Source: JAFLCL01 sp039809495 (GTDB lineage: Bacteria; Myxococcota_A; Polyangia; Polyangiales; Sandaracinaceae). Taken from it: a DNA stretch of 64,000 nucleotides. Below are positions 8,251-18,830 of the stretch, piece by piece. The stretch is from assembly GCA_039809495.1 (NCBI GenBank), contig JBDHVC010000006.1, positions 1 to 64,000 on the forward strand, given 5' to 3'. Numbering within the stretch: the stretch's first letter is position 1; every line of letters starts with the position of its first letter. The notes below the pieces were generated by a model. That model was given only the letters and a program-made list of their open reading frames with translations, made no database searches and was not told the origin of the DNA. Position numbers and translations under genes: made by a program.

Positions 8251-9009
8251 GTGAACCTCGTCCTCTTCGCGGAGCAGGAGCTCGTCCGGGCGGAGGGCGA
8301 GCTCCGCGTCGTCGTCCGCGATCGGCGCGCGCGACACCTCCGCGAGGTGCTGCGGCTCTCGGTCGGCGATCGGGTGCGGGTCGGTGTGCTCGACGGCGCG
8401 GTGGGCGAGGCGCGGATCGCCGCGATCGACGAGCACACAGCGACGCTCGTGATCGAGGCGCTCGAGCTCGTCCCGCCGAGGAGCCGCGTCGATCTCCTGC
8501 TCTGCCTCCCGCGCCCGAAGGTGCTCGCGCGGCTGCTCTCGCCGATCGCGCAGCTCGGCGTCGCTCGCCTCCTCCTCTCGAGCGCCCACCGCGTCGAGCG
8601 CTACTACTTCGACGCCACGATCCTCGAGCCGGGCGCGCTCGGAGAGCGGCTCGTCGAGGGGCTCGAGCAGGCGCGCGACACGCGGCTCCCCGAGGTGAGC
8701 GTCCACCGCTCGTTCGCGTGGCTCGTGCGGACGGAGCTTGGCCCGGCGCGCGAGGACGAGCTCCGCCTCTACGCCGACGTCGGCGAGACCCGCTCGATCC
8801 GCGGGGCGATCGAGCGCTGGCCCGGACGCGCCCGTGGCCGCGTGCTCCTCGCGATCGGGCCCGAGGGCGGCTTCACCGATCGCGAGCGCCGCGAGCTCGA
8901 GGCGGCCTCGTTCGTGCGCGTCGGCCTCGGCGATCGCGCGCTCCGGAGCGACGTCGCGGTGATCCTGCTCCTCGGCCTCGTCCACGCCGCGCTCGCGGAG
9001 CTCGGCTAG
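8251..9009 (+). CDS. rsmE: 16S rRNA (uracil(1498)-N3)-methyltransferase RsmE
   Basis: 252 residues from GTG 8251, close to the family's usual 240-250. The N-terminal PUA-like part is followed by a SPOUT/trefoil-knot methyltransferase domain. The decisive motifs are AIGPEGGFTDRE and LGDRALRSDVAV, the RsmE signature for SAM binding. The enzyme methylates N3 of U1498 in helix 44 of 16S rRNA. The gene follows the RlmI-like methyltransferase by 31 bp and is convergent with the lipoprotein gene at 9019, leaving only 9 bp between the stops. Confidence 0.93.
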   Translation: MNLVLFAEQELVRAEGELRVVVRDRRARHLREVLRLSVGDRVRVGVLDGAVGEARIAAIDEHTATLVIEALELVPPRSRVDLLLCLPRPKVLARLLSPIAQLGVARLLLSSAHRVERYYFDATILEPGALGERLVEGLEQARDTRLPEVSVHRSFAWLVRTELGPAREDELRLYADVGETRSIRGAIERWPGRARGRVLLAIGPEGGFTDRERRELEAASFVRVGLGDRALRSDVAVILLLGLVHAALAELG

Positions 9010-9018
9010 CGGGCGCTG

Positions 9019-9765
9019 TCAGCCGCCGCTCGCGCCGCCCTCGCTCGTCGTCGCCGCGCTCGGCTCGGACGCGGGCGCGCTCGGCTCGCTCGACGCGGGC
9101 TCGCTCGACGTCGCGGGGCCCGACGCCCCACCGTCGCAGGCCGCGACGGCGGCGAGGCTCTCGGGATCGACCGTGCGCAGGCGGCGCTCCGCCGGCGTCA
9201 TGGCGCGCAGATCGCGATCGGCCTCGTCGATGCGCCGCGGGATGTCGCCGAGCGACGCGATCACGGCCTCGTGTGACGCGCTCGGATCGGGCTCGAGCCA
9301 GCGGAGCCGATCGAGGCCGCGGCGCGCCGCGCGGGCGGCCTCGTCGCAGCCGGTGAGCGAGCGGAAGACGAAGCTCGTGAAGCGGGGATCGACGCCCTCG
9401 ACGTAGGCGGTCTGGCCGGCCTCGAGGCGCGGCACGTCGACGGCCGCGCCGTTGCGATCGCGGATCGCGTAGAAGCGGTACGCGCCGGGCTCGACCTCGA
9501 CCGCGAAGGCGCTCTCGGAGTCGAGCTCGCCGTAGAAGGTCCCGCGCTGATCGACGATCCCGACGACGCCGCGGCTGCGGCCGGGCATCGCGAAGACGAC
9601 CCGCGCGCGCCCCGCGGGCGGCGCGTCGAGCGCGGGGAGGGCGCGGGCCGCCCTCATGTGGAGCGTGCCCGCCGTGGCGCAGCCCGCAGCGAGCGCGACG
9701 AGCGCGATGAGCGCGAGAGAGCGCCTTCGAGCGCCGGGGTGCGTCGCGAGGTGGTGTTCGCTCAT
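9019..9765 (-). CDS. lipoprotein with DUF2846-like domain
   Basis: 248 residues. The N-terminal hydrophobic segment ends in ALAAGC, a lipobox, predicting a lipoprotein. Residues about 52-135 (RARVVFAMPGRSRG, GELDSESAFAVEVEPGAYRFYAI) look like the beta-sandwich of DUF2846/DUF4397-type proteins that report on strings of Ser/Arg-rich surface factors; this match is by eye only. The C-terminal 40 residues are a Ser/Pro/Glu/Ala-rich tail. No catalytic residues are evident. It is convergent with rsmE and divergent from the FadR-type regulator, 126 bp away. Confidence 0.75.
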   Translation of the reverse strand: MSEHHLATHPGARRRSLALIALVALAAGCATAGTLHMRAARALPALDAPPAGRARVVFAMPGRSRGVVGIVDQRGTFYGELDSESAFAVEVEPGAYRFYAIRDRNGAAVDVPRLEAGQTAYVEGVDPRFTSFVFRSLTGCDEAARAARRGLDRLRWLEPDPSASHEAVIASLGDIPRRIDEADRDLRAMTPAERRLRTVDPESLAAVAACDGGASGPATSSEPASSEPSAPASEPSAATTSEGGASGG

Positions 9766-9868
9766 GGCGTGAGCCTAGCAGGACGCCGAGGAGCTCCTCC
9801 GGCCGGGGGCCACGTTCGGAGACGAAACCGTGACGCAAGCGTGACGTTACATCGGTCGACTGTTCAAT

Positions 9869-9889
9869 AAGTCCGACGTAATAAGACTT
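9869..9889. promoter_or_regulatory. possible GntR operator (inverted repeat)
   Basis: AAGTC at 9869-9873 and GACTT at 9885-9889 form a perfect 5-bp inverted repeat with an 11-bp spacer. It lies in an unusually AT-rich patch two bases before the start codon of the FadR-type gene. Autoregulation by the encoded repressor is an inference from position. Confidence 0.35.
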
Positions 9890-9891
9890 CT

Positions 9892-10782
9892 ATGACGAGT
9901 GACGGAGCCAGCGACGGGGCGCCCAGCGAGCGCAAGGCGGACGTCGTCGCGCACGCCCTGCTCGAGCGCATCGTCTCGGGCGAGCTCCCCGTTGGCGCGA
10001 TCCTCCCGCGCGAGGACGCGATCGCCGAGGAGCACGGGACGAGCCGGAGCGTGGTGCGCGAGGCGATCAAGCTCCTCGAGGTGCACCGGCTCGTCCGGCC
10101 CGTCCGGCGGCGCGGCACGGAGGTGCTCGATCCGCTCCGCTCGCTCTCGCCCGAGGTGGTGCGCGCGATGCTCTCGCCCCGACCCGGCGTGATCGACCGC
10201 GCGATGCTCGAGGGCCTGCTCGAGGTGCGGGCGCTCCTCGACGTCGAGATGTCCTCGCTCGCGGCGGAGCGGCGCACCGAGCGAGACCTCGAGGCGCTCG
10301 ATCGCGCGCTCGCGGCGCTCGAGGCCGCGGTCCACGATCCGGACCTCTACGCCGAGCGCTCGCTCCTGGTCGGCCGCGCGCTCGCGCACGCCACGCAGAA
10401 CCCGCTCTTCGTGATGCTCTACACCTGGAACGAGCTCGTCGCGGAGGACCTCGCGCCGCTCTTTCGCGCGACGCGCCCCGCGCCCGCGCCGCACCTGCAG
10501 GCGCTCACGCTCCTCGTCGCGCTCGTGCGCGAGCGCGACGCGAAGGGCGTGCGCGAGCTCATCACGACGTTCCACGCGTGGGCGAGCCCGCGGCTCCTCC
10601 AGGCGGCGGAGCTCGCGCGCACGGGCGAGAGCTTCCCGTCGGCGCTGCCGAGCGCCTCCTCGCGCGCGGCGAACGGCGCGAGCGCGCCGAGGGTGACGCG
10701 CGCGCGGCGCGGCGGATCGAGCGGGGGGCGCGGGGGCACGAGGGGATCGACGGCGAAGGCCGGAAAGGAGAGGCGACGATGA
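9892..10782 (+). CDS. FadR-type GntR-family transcriptional regulator
   Basis: 296 residues from ATG 9892. Residues about 15-85 are a GntR winged helix: VVAHALLERIVSGELPVGAILP, then TSRSVVREAIKLLE and GTEVLDP. The remainder is an all-helical FCD-like ligand domain (MLEGLLEVRALLDVEM, FHAWASPRLL). The last 45 residues are Ala/Arg/Gly-rich and probably disordered. FadR-subfamily proteins usually sense carboxylic acids or acyl-CoA. The stop overlaps the start of the next gene as ATGA, so the regulator and the downstream acyltransferase-like hydrolase are translationally coupled. This points to a common substrate. The ligand is not known. Confidence 0.9.
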   Translation: MTSDGASDGAPSERKADVVAHALLERIVSGELPVGAILPREDAIAEEHGTSRSVVREAIKLLEVHRLVRPVRRRGTEVLDPLRSLSPEVVRAMLSPRPGVIDRAMLEGLLEVRALLDVEMSSLAAERRTERDLEALDRALAALEAAVHDPDLYAERSLLVGRALAHATQNPLFVMLYTWNELVAEDLAPLFRATRPAPAPHLQALTLLVALVRERDAKGVRELITTFHAWASPRLLQAAELARTGESFPSALPSASSRAANGASAPRVTRARRGGSSGGRGGTRGSTAKAGKERRR

Positions 10783-12545
10783 GCCTCGCTTGGGACGAAG
10801 AGAGCACGCGATCGACGACGAAGAGCGCGCCCACGCGGCGGACGAGCGGGGCGGGGTGGCACGAGCGCCACGACGGCCTCCACGTCGTGCGGGTCGCGGG
10901 GAGCTTCCACGAGATGGGTCGCCAGCACGGCGAGCTGCTCCGCGAGGAGATCCCGAAGGGGCCGATCCCGTACTACCGGAGCTACGTGCGCAAGCTGATC
11001 GGCGACTCGGCGGTCGGCCCGCTCAGCCCGCTCGTCTGGCCCGCGCTCCAGGGGCTCGTCGGCGCGCGCGTGGCGAGCGGGATCCCGCGCTTCGCCGAGG
11101 AGACGCTGCGCGGGCTCTCTCTCGGATCGGGCATCCCCTTCGAGGAGGTGCTCGAGGGCGCGACGATGCCCGACACGATGCTCTGGCTCGCCGCGCGGCT
11201 CCAACAGCTCCGCGCGCCCGGCCCGGCGGTCGTCCACCGCCTCTCGCTCGGCCTCGGGTGCACGAGCGCGATCGCGTGGGGCGAGGCGACCGCGGACGGC
11301 AAGCTCTACCACGCGCGCAATTTCGACTACCACGGCGTCGCGTGCTGGCCGGCGACGCAGGGCGTCTTCTTCCACGCGCCCGAGCGCGGCCAGCGCTACG
11401 TGTCGATCGCGGCCGCCGGCGTCGTGCTCGGCGGCATCACCGCGATGAACGAGGCGGGGCTCACGCTCACCGTCCACCAGCACATGTTCACCGATCAGGC
11501 GCGCCTCGGGGGGACGCCGATCGGGCTCGTCGGCGACGAGGTGATGCGCGAGGCCGAGAGCCTCGACGACGCCGAGCGCATCCTCGCGCGAACCAAGCAC
11601 ATCGGCTGCTTCACCTACCTCGTCACCGACGGGAAGGCCCGCGAGGTGCTCTGCTTCGAGGAGAGCCCGGCGCGCCAGCGGGCGTTCCGCTTCGGCGGCG
11701 GGCGCCCGCTCGATCCCCGCGCGCAGAAGGCCAAGGACACCTTCGGGTACGCGAACATCTACCTCGACGACGCGCTCGGGCGGACGGAGACGAACCTCTA
11801 CGGCAGCTACTGGCGTCACAACGGCGCGCGTCATCGCCGCGCGAACGAGGGGCTCGCCGCGGGCGCTGGGAGGCACGACGTGCGCTCGCTCGCCGCTATC
11901 CTGGCCGATCGCGGGCTCCCCGAGTGCCGGCTGAGCGAGGCGATCAGCATGGTGATGACGGTCGGCTCGGTCGTCTTCGCGCCCGAGGACGGGCTCGTCT
12001 GGGTGGCGACCGGCGAGGCGCCCGTGAGCCGCAACCGGTTCGTCGCGTTCGATCTCCGCGGCGAGCGGCGCGCGCTCGAGCGGCCGAGCTTCACCATCGA
12101 CGACGGCGAGCGCGAGGCGGCGCGGCGGGCGTTCGCGCGCTATCGCGACGCCGAGGGCCTCCACCTCGATCAGAGCGATCCCGAGGGCGCCCTCGTCGCG
12201 ATGGAGGAGGCCTGCCGCCTCGCGCCCGAGGAGCCGCTCTACCACTACCTCCGCGGCCTCATCGCGCTCGAGCTGCGGAACGACGCGCACGCGGAGGAGG
12301 CGTTCAGCCGCGCCATCGCCATCGGCCACCCGCACCCCGAGCGCGTCGCCGCCTTTCACCTCTGGCGGGCGCGCGCCCGAGGCGAGCGGGGCGCCAGGGA
12401 GAGCGCGATCGCCGACTACCGCGCGTGCCTCGCGCTCCCGGGCGATCCCCCGGTGCACGCGGCCGCCCGCCGCGAGCACGCGCGCCCCTGGGGCGGCAAG
12501 CGCCGCGCGATCGACTTCTCGATGGCCGACGTGATCAACCCCTGA
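10779..12545 (+). CDS. C45-family (acyl-CoA:6-APA acyltransferase-like) hydrolase with TPR tail
   Basis: 588 residues from ATG 10779; AAGGAG lies about 8 bases upstream and the start overlaps the regulator's stop. Early motif VAGSFHEMGRQHGELLRE matches the C45/AAT family. Gly-Cys at about residue 161 (GLGCTSAIAWGE), followed by HARNFDYHG, resembles the autocleavage site and N-terminal nucleophile Cys of isopenicillin N acyltransferase. The family are N-terminal-nucleophile hydrolases that cleave or form amide bonds. Residues about 455-560 (PEGALVAMEEACRLAPEEP, AEEAFSRAIAIGH) look like tetratricopeptide repeats, unusual as a C-terminal extension. There is no signal peptide, so it is cytoplasmic. 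Substrate unknown. Confidence 0.82.
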   Translation: MSLAWDEESTRSTTKSAPTRRTSGAGWHERHDGLHVVRVAGSFHEMGRQHGELLREEIPKGPIPYYRSYVRKLIGDSAVGPLSPLVWPALQGLVGARVASGIPRFAEETLRGLSLGSGIPFEEVLEGATMPDTMLWLAARLQQLRAPGPAVVHRLSLGLGCTSAIAWGEATADGKLYHARNFDYHGVACWPATQGVFFHAPERGQRYVSIAAAGVVLGGITAMNEAGLTLTVHQHMFTDQARLGGTPIGLVGDEVMREAESLDDAERILARTKHIGCFTYLVTDGKAREVLCFEESPARQRAFRFGGGRPLDPRAQKAKDTFGYANIYLDDALGRTETNLYGSYWRHNGARHRRANEGLAAGAGRHDVRSLAAILADRGLPECRLSEAISMVMTVGSVVFAPEDGLVWVATGEAPVSRNRFVAFDLRGERRALERPSFTIDDGEREAARRAFARYRDAEGLHLDQSDPEGALVAMEEACRLAPEEPLYHYLRGLIALELRNDAHAEEAFSRAIAIGHPHPERVAAFHLWRARARGERGARESAIADYRACLALPGDPPVHAAARREHARPWGGKRRAIDFSMADVINP

Positions 12546-12549
12546 CGGG

Positions 12550-12567
12550 GTGCCAGCGCGCTGGCAC
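12550..12567. promoter_or_regulatory. perfect 18-bp palindrome between C45 gene and rpsT
   Basis: GTGCCAGCGCGCTGGCAC is a perfect palindrome with no loop, starting 5 bp after the stop of the C45-family gene and 41 bp upstream of the rpsT -35 box. The absence of a loop and of a following T tract favours a protein-binding site over an intrinsic terminator, but both are possible. Confidence 0.45.
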
Positions 12568-12607
12568 TCGGCCTCGCCCGCGTCGAGCCGGCGAGCCGGG
12601 ATCCCGC

Positions 12608-12635
12608 TTGACACCGCCGAGGCCGCCGGTAAGTC
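12608..12635 (+). promoter_or_regulatory. probable sigma70-type promoter of rpsT
   Basis: TTGACA at 12608-12613 matches the -35 consensus exactly and is followed after 16 bp by TAAGTC at 12630-12635 as the -10 box. The expected transcript would have a leader of about 60 nt before the rpsT GTG at 12704. Confidence 0.6.
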
Positions 12636-12703
12636 TTCGCGGCCTTTCGGGGTCCCCTCGACCTCGGTTCGCGACTTCTCGTCTCGTTTCCCTGGGAGCA
12701 TCC

Positions 12704-12973
12704 GTGGCCAACGTCGAATCTGCCATCAAGCGCATCCGCCAGACCGAGCGCCGCACCGCGCGCAACAAGCACGTCCGCACCACCGTGCGCACGGTGGTGA
12801 AGAAGGTCCGCGCGGCGATCACGGCCGGCGACAAGAGCGGCGCGGCGAAGGCGCTCACGCTCGCGACGAGCACGATCGACAAGGCCGTGACCAAGGGCGT
12901 GATGCACCAGAACGCCGGCTCGCGCTCGATCGGGCGGCTCGCGGCGCAGGTCGCCGCGCTCGGCAAGGCCTGA
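12704..12973 (+). CDS. rpsT: 30S ribosomal protein S20
   Basis: 89 residues from GTG 12704, the usual S20 length, with GGGAG 6-7 bases upstream. The sequence (ANVESAIKRIRQTERRTARN, KHVRTTVRTVVKKVRAAI) is the basic three-helix pattern of S20. It ends with QNAGSRSIGRLAAQVAAL, matching the conserved NxAxRxKSRLxxxI tail. S20 binds 16S rRNA early in small-subunit assembly. The gene has its own promoter upstream and a strong hairpin downstream, so it is probably monocistronic. Confidence 0.95.
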   Translation: MANVESAIKRIRQTERRTARNKHVRTTVRTVVKKVRAAITAGDKSGAAKALTLATSTIDKAVTKGVMHQNAGSRSIGRLAAQVAALGKA

Positions 12974-13038
12974 TCCGGCCGATCGCCACGCCTCGCCCGC
13001 GAAGCGCCTCTCGTCGGGCGCCCGCGTGACGCGGTGAC

Positions 13039-13060
13039 ACGCCCGGCCGCCGCCGGGCGT
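13039..13060 (+). terminator. GC-rich hairpin downstream of rpsT
   Basis: ACGCCCGGC and GCCGGGCGT form a perfect 9-bp stem around the 4-nt loop CGCC, 66 bp after the rpsT stop and 82 bp before uvrA. No T-rich run follows, so it is a terminator-like stem rather than a canonical intrinsic terminator. Confidence 0.5.
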
Positions 13061-13141
13061 CGGCGTTCGTGGCGCTCGCTCGGCGGCCTCGCGCTTCGTC
13101 CTCGCGGGCCCGGGCGCGCGAGGGAGCGAGGTGTCCGCGTC

Positions 13142-16006
<2,865 letters not shown>

Positions 16007-16229
16007 CGGCGCGCCTGGCTCGACGGGAGCCGCCCCGCCGAGGGCGCGCTGGCGCGGCGGGTGCGAGGGACCCTGGGTTGCCTCTCGGGCTCGGAAGGAG
16101 TGGCGGGAAGCCGCTCGACGGATCCATGCTGCGAGCGCGGGGCGATCACGCGGTCGTCGCGCGCGAGCGGCTCGGACACGACGCCGCTCGCTCGGCTCGA
16201 GTTCCCGCGCTCTCACCTACGAGGATCCG

Positions 16230-16640
16230 ATGACCACTCCCGTCTATGAGCTGACCGGTTCGATGGCGAACATCGTGAGCGGCGACGACCTGATCTTCCC
16301 CAACGTCCAGACCTGCGTCGCCGTCGCATGCTGGATGGGCGGCTCGTTCGTCGGCGTCCACGTCACGCTCGGCGATCGATCCCGCCTGTCGGCGGTCGCG
16401 GACGCCGTGTCGCACCGGTACGGCAGGCCCTCCCGCGTCTACGTCGTCGGTCCGATCTTCGACTCCTACAACGTGAGCGCCTTCGCCAACTTCGGGTGCC
16501 CCGTCTCGATGTTCGGGACGCCGGGCTACATCGACGTGCGGGCGAGCTCGAACGGCGGCGTCCCGAGCCTCGCGACGCGGCCGACGGGCGGGGGCGCGTG
16601 GACGACGATCCCCGACGCCTCCTTCCTCTCCGCGGGCTGA
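16230..16640 (+). CDS. small protein with CheD/CNF-like Cys-His pattern, function unknown
   Basis: 136 residues from ATG 16230, with GAGG about 6 bases upstream. No signal peptide. I do not recognise a named family. The segment NVQTCVAVACWMGG then VGVHVTL puts Cys29 and His44 15 residues apart. This resembles the GSCVAV...H pattern of the chemoreceptor deamidase CheD and the Cys-His spacing of the CNF1/BLF1 glutamine-deamidase fold. The following LSAVADAVSHRYG helix and RVYVVGPI strand also fit CheD topology. This is a pattern-level inference, not a demonstrated homology. The gene stands alone between uvrA and the transketolase and ends in a clear hairpin repeat. An alternative is an unrelated beta-sandwich protein. 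Confidence 0.7.
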   Translation: MTTPVYELTGSMANIVSGDDLIFPNVQTCVAVACWMGGSFVGVHVTLGDRSRLSAVADAVSHRYGRPSRVYVVGPIFDSYNVSAFANFGCPVSMFGTPGYIDVRASSNGGVPSLATRPTGGGAWTTIPDASFLSAG

Positions 16641-16670
16641 CGGCGCGCCTCGCTCGACGGGATCCGTCGG
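16638..16670 (+). repeat. stop-codon-linked hairpin repeat
   Basis: TGACGGCGCGCC begins at the stop codon of the CheD-like gene and is followed by CGACG-GGATC-CGTCG (16655-16669), the same stem-loop family as at 677, 35475 and 51647. Confidence 0.65.
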
Positions 16671-16743
16671 GCGAGAATTCCGCCACCGCGCCGTGAGGAG
16701 ACGCGGCTGGCGAAAACGAGCCGCGACGACTAGCTTCCGCGGC

Positions 16744-18654
16744 GTGAAGGACACCCGCTTCCCCATCGACCTCGGCGCGCTCCGTCGTCCGACCCTCGGT
16801 CCTCAGGCCAAGACGCTCTCGAGCGCGGAGAAGGAGGCGCTCGCGCACGACGTCGCGCTCTGCCGCGACGTGATCACCTTCTTCACCGGCCTCTCCGGCG
16901 CGAAGGGCCTCTCGGGGCACAGCGGCGGCGCCTTCGACACCGTGCCCGAGGTGCTGATCACGCGCGCGCTCATCCGCGGCGGCGCGAAGGTGCGGCCCGT
17001 CTTCTACGACGAGGCGGGCCACCGCGTGGCGACGCAGTACCTGCTCAGCGTGCTCGACGGCCACATGCCGGTCGAGCGCCTGCTCCAGCACCGCGAGTTC
17101 GAGAGCCGGCTGCCGGGCCACCCCGAGCGCGGCTACACGCCCGGCGTCGAGTTCAGCTCGGGGCGGCTCGGACACATGTGGGCGTTCGTCAACGGCGTCG
17201 CGCTCGCCCACCCCGACGAGGCCGTCGTGATGCTCGGCTCGGACGGGAGCCAGATGGAGGGCGACGACGCGGAGGCCGCGCGGCTCGCCGTCGCGCTCGG
17301 CTTGAACGTCAAGCTCTTCATCGACGACAACGACGTCACGATCGCCGGGCACCCGAGCGAGTACCTCCGCGGCTTCAGCGTCGAGCGGACGCTCGCGGGG
17401 CACGGCCTCGCGGTCGAGCCGGTGGACGGCGAGGACCTCGACGCGCTCTTCGCCGCGATCCAGCGCGCGTTCGCGACGAAGGGGCCCTACGCCCTCGTGA
17501 TCCGCCGCAAGATCGCGCCGAGCGTGGCGGGCGCGGAGGGTAACCCGCACGCGCACGAGGTGTTCAAGGTGGAGGTCGCCGCCGCGTACCTCGAGGCGCG
17601 CGGCCACGCGGAGGCCGCGGCGATGCTCCGCGAGGCCAAGCCCGAGAAGAGCGCGTACACCTTCGTCGGCTCGAAGGGCGCGGGGAAGAACCGCGACGAC
17701 TTCGGCAAGCTCGTGAACGAGCAGCTCGCCGCGATGAGCCCCGAGGAGCGCGTCCAGAGGGTGCGCGTCTTCGACAACGACCTCGAGGGCAGCTGCGGCC
17801 TGCACCACGTCCGCAAGGCCTACCCCGAGGTCTTCGTGCGCGGCGGCATCATGGAGCGCGGCAACCTCTCGGCCGCCGCCGGCTTCGGCGCCGACCCGGG
17901 CCGGCAGGGGATCTTCGCGACCTTCTCGGCCTTCCTCGAGATGTGCGTCAGCGAGATCACGATGGCGCGGCTCAACCACGCGAGCGTGCTCGCGCACTTC
18001 AGCCACAGCGGCGTCGACGACATGGCGGACAACACCTGCCACTTCGGCGTGAACTCGATGTTCGCCGACGGCGGCCTCGCGCCGCACGCCGGCGAGGACT
18101 CGACCCGCCTCTACTTCCCCGCCGATCAGCACCAGTTCGCGGCCTGCGTGCGCGCGATCTTCCACGATCCGGGGCTGCGCTTCCTCTTCAGCACGCGCGC
18201 CGCCGTGCCCGACATCCTCGATCCGGCCGGCGCGCCGCTCTTCGAGGGCAAGCCCTTCGTCGTCGGGAAGGACGACGTCGTGCGCGACACCGAGGCGGGT
18301 GGCTGGGTCGTCTCCTTCGGCGAGACGCTCCACCGCGCGCTCGACGCCGTGAGCCGGCTGCGCGAGGCCGGCCTCGACGTGGGCCTCGTCAACAAGCCGA
18401 CGCTGAACGTCGTGGACGAGGCGATGATGGGTCGCCTCGCGCGCGCCCCCTTCGTCCTCGTCGCCGAGGGCTTCAACGTGAAGACGGGCCTCGGGAGCCG
18501 CTTCGGCACGGCGCTCCTCGAGCGCGGGTTCCGCGGTCGCTACGCGCGCCTCGGCGTGAGCCGCGAGGGCGCGGGCGGCCTCCATCAGCAGATGGCCTAC
18601 CAGGGGCTCGACCCTGCCGGCATCGAGAAGGCGATCCGCGTCCTCGCGGGCTGA
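16744..18654 (+). CDS. transketolase-family protein (single chain)
   Basis: 636 residues from GTG 16744 (MKDTRFPIDLG). The thiamine-diphosphate domain shows GSDGSQMEGDDAEAARLA and LFIDDNDVTIAGH, the GDG...ND TPP motif with Gly-Ser-Asp-Gly in place of Gly-Asp-Gly. The middle region (MERGNLSAAAGFGADPGRQG, FATFSAFLEMC) is the pyrimidine-binding domain with its activating Glu. A C-terminal transketolase domain (GFNVKTGLGS) closes the protein. Transketolases move two-carbon units between sugar phosphates in the pentose phosphate pathway. The protein is closer in pattern to transketolase-like proteins of delta-type bacteria than to E. coli TktA, so the precise substrate is not certain. No pathway partner is adjacent. 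Confidence 0.85.
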   Translation: MKDTRFPIDLGALRRPTLGPQAKTLSSAEKEALAHDVALCRDVITFFTGLSGAKGLSGHSGGAFDTVPEVLITRALIRGGAKVRPVFYDEAGHRVATQYLLSVLDGHMPVERLLQHREFESRLPGHPERGYTPGVEFSSGRLGHMWAFVNGVALAHPDEAVVMLGSDGSQMEGDDAEAARLAVALGLNVKLFIDDNDVTIAGHPSEYLRGFSVERTLAGHGLAVEPVDGEDLDALFAAIQRAFATKGPYALVIRRKIAPSVAGAEGNPHAHEVFKVEVAAAYLEARGHAEAAAMLREAKPEKSAYTFVGSKGAGKNRDDFGKLVNEQLAAMSPEERVQRVRVFDNDLEGSCGLHHVRKAYPEVFVRGGIMERGNLSAAAGFGADPGRQGIFATFSAFLEMCVSEITMARLNHASVLAHFSHSGVDDMADNTCHFGVNSMFADGGLAPHAGEDSTRLYFPADQHQFAACVRAIFHDPGLRFLFSTRAAVPDILDPAGAPLFEGKPFVVGKDDVVRDTEAGGWVVSFGETLHRALDAVSRLREAGLDVGLVNKPTLNVVDEAMMGRLARAPFVLVAEGFNVKTGLGSRFGTALLERGFRGRYARLGVSREGAGGLHQQMAYQGLDPAGIEKAIRVLAG

Positions 18655-18660
18655 AGGAGC

Positions 18661-18689
18661 GGCATGAATCCGCTCGACGGATTCACGCC
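18661..18689 (+). repeat. hairpin repeat, hybrid of two element types
   Basis: TGAATCCG (18665-18672) and CGGATTCA (18678-18685) pair perfectly around loop CTCGA; GGC and GCC outside extend the stem across one mismatch. It starts 7 bp after the transketolase stop. The loop-stem junction CTCGACGGAT resembles the simple repeat, while the ATTC stem resembles the distal hairpin of the 155-bp arrays. Confidence 0.6.
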
Positions 18690-18830
18690 GTGAGCCGGCC
18701 ATCACCCCTCGACGCTCGCGCGGCCGTCGAACGAACACCCGCCTGCGAGCGCTCGGCGGGCGACCCCGTTGTTGCGAGCCGTCGTCCTGTGCGATACCTC
18801 CTGGCCCCCGCGATCGTGTGAGGAAACCCA

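Noticed and set aside
16219..16232. The string GAGGATCCGATGAC occurs immediately before two genes (16230 and 26843), considered as a shared regulatory leader
   Set aside because: The match is limited to the ribosome-binding site and start codon region; flanks differ, so chance is likely.
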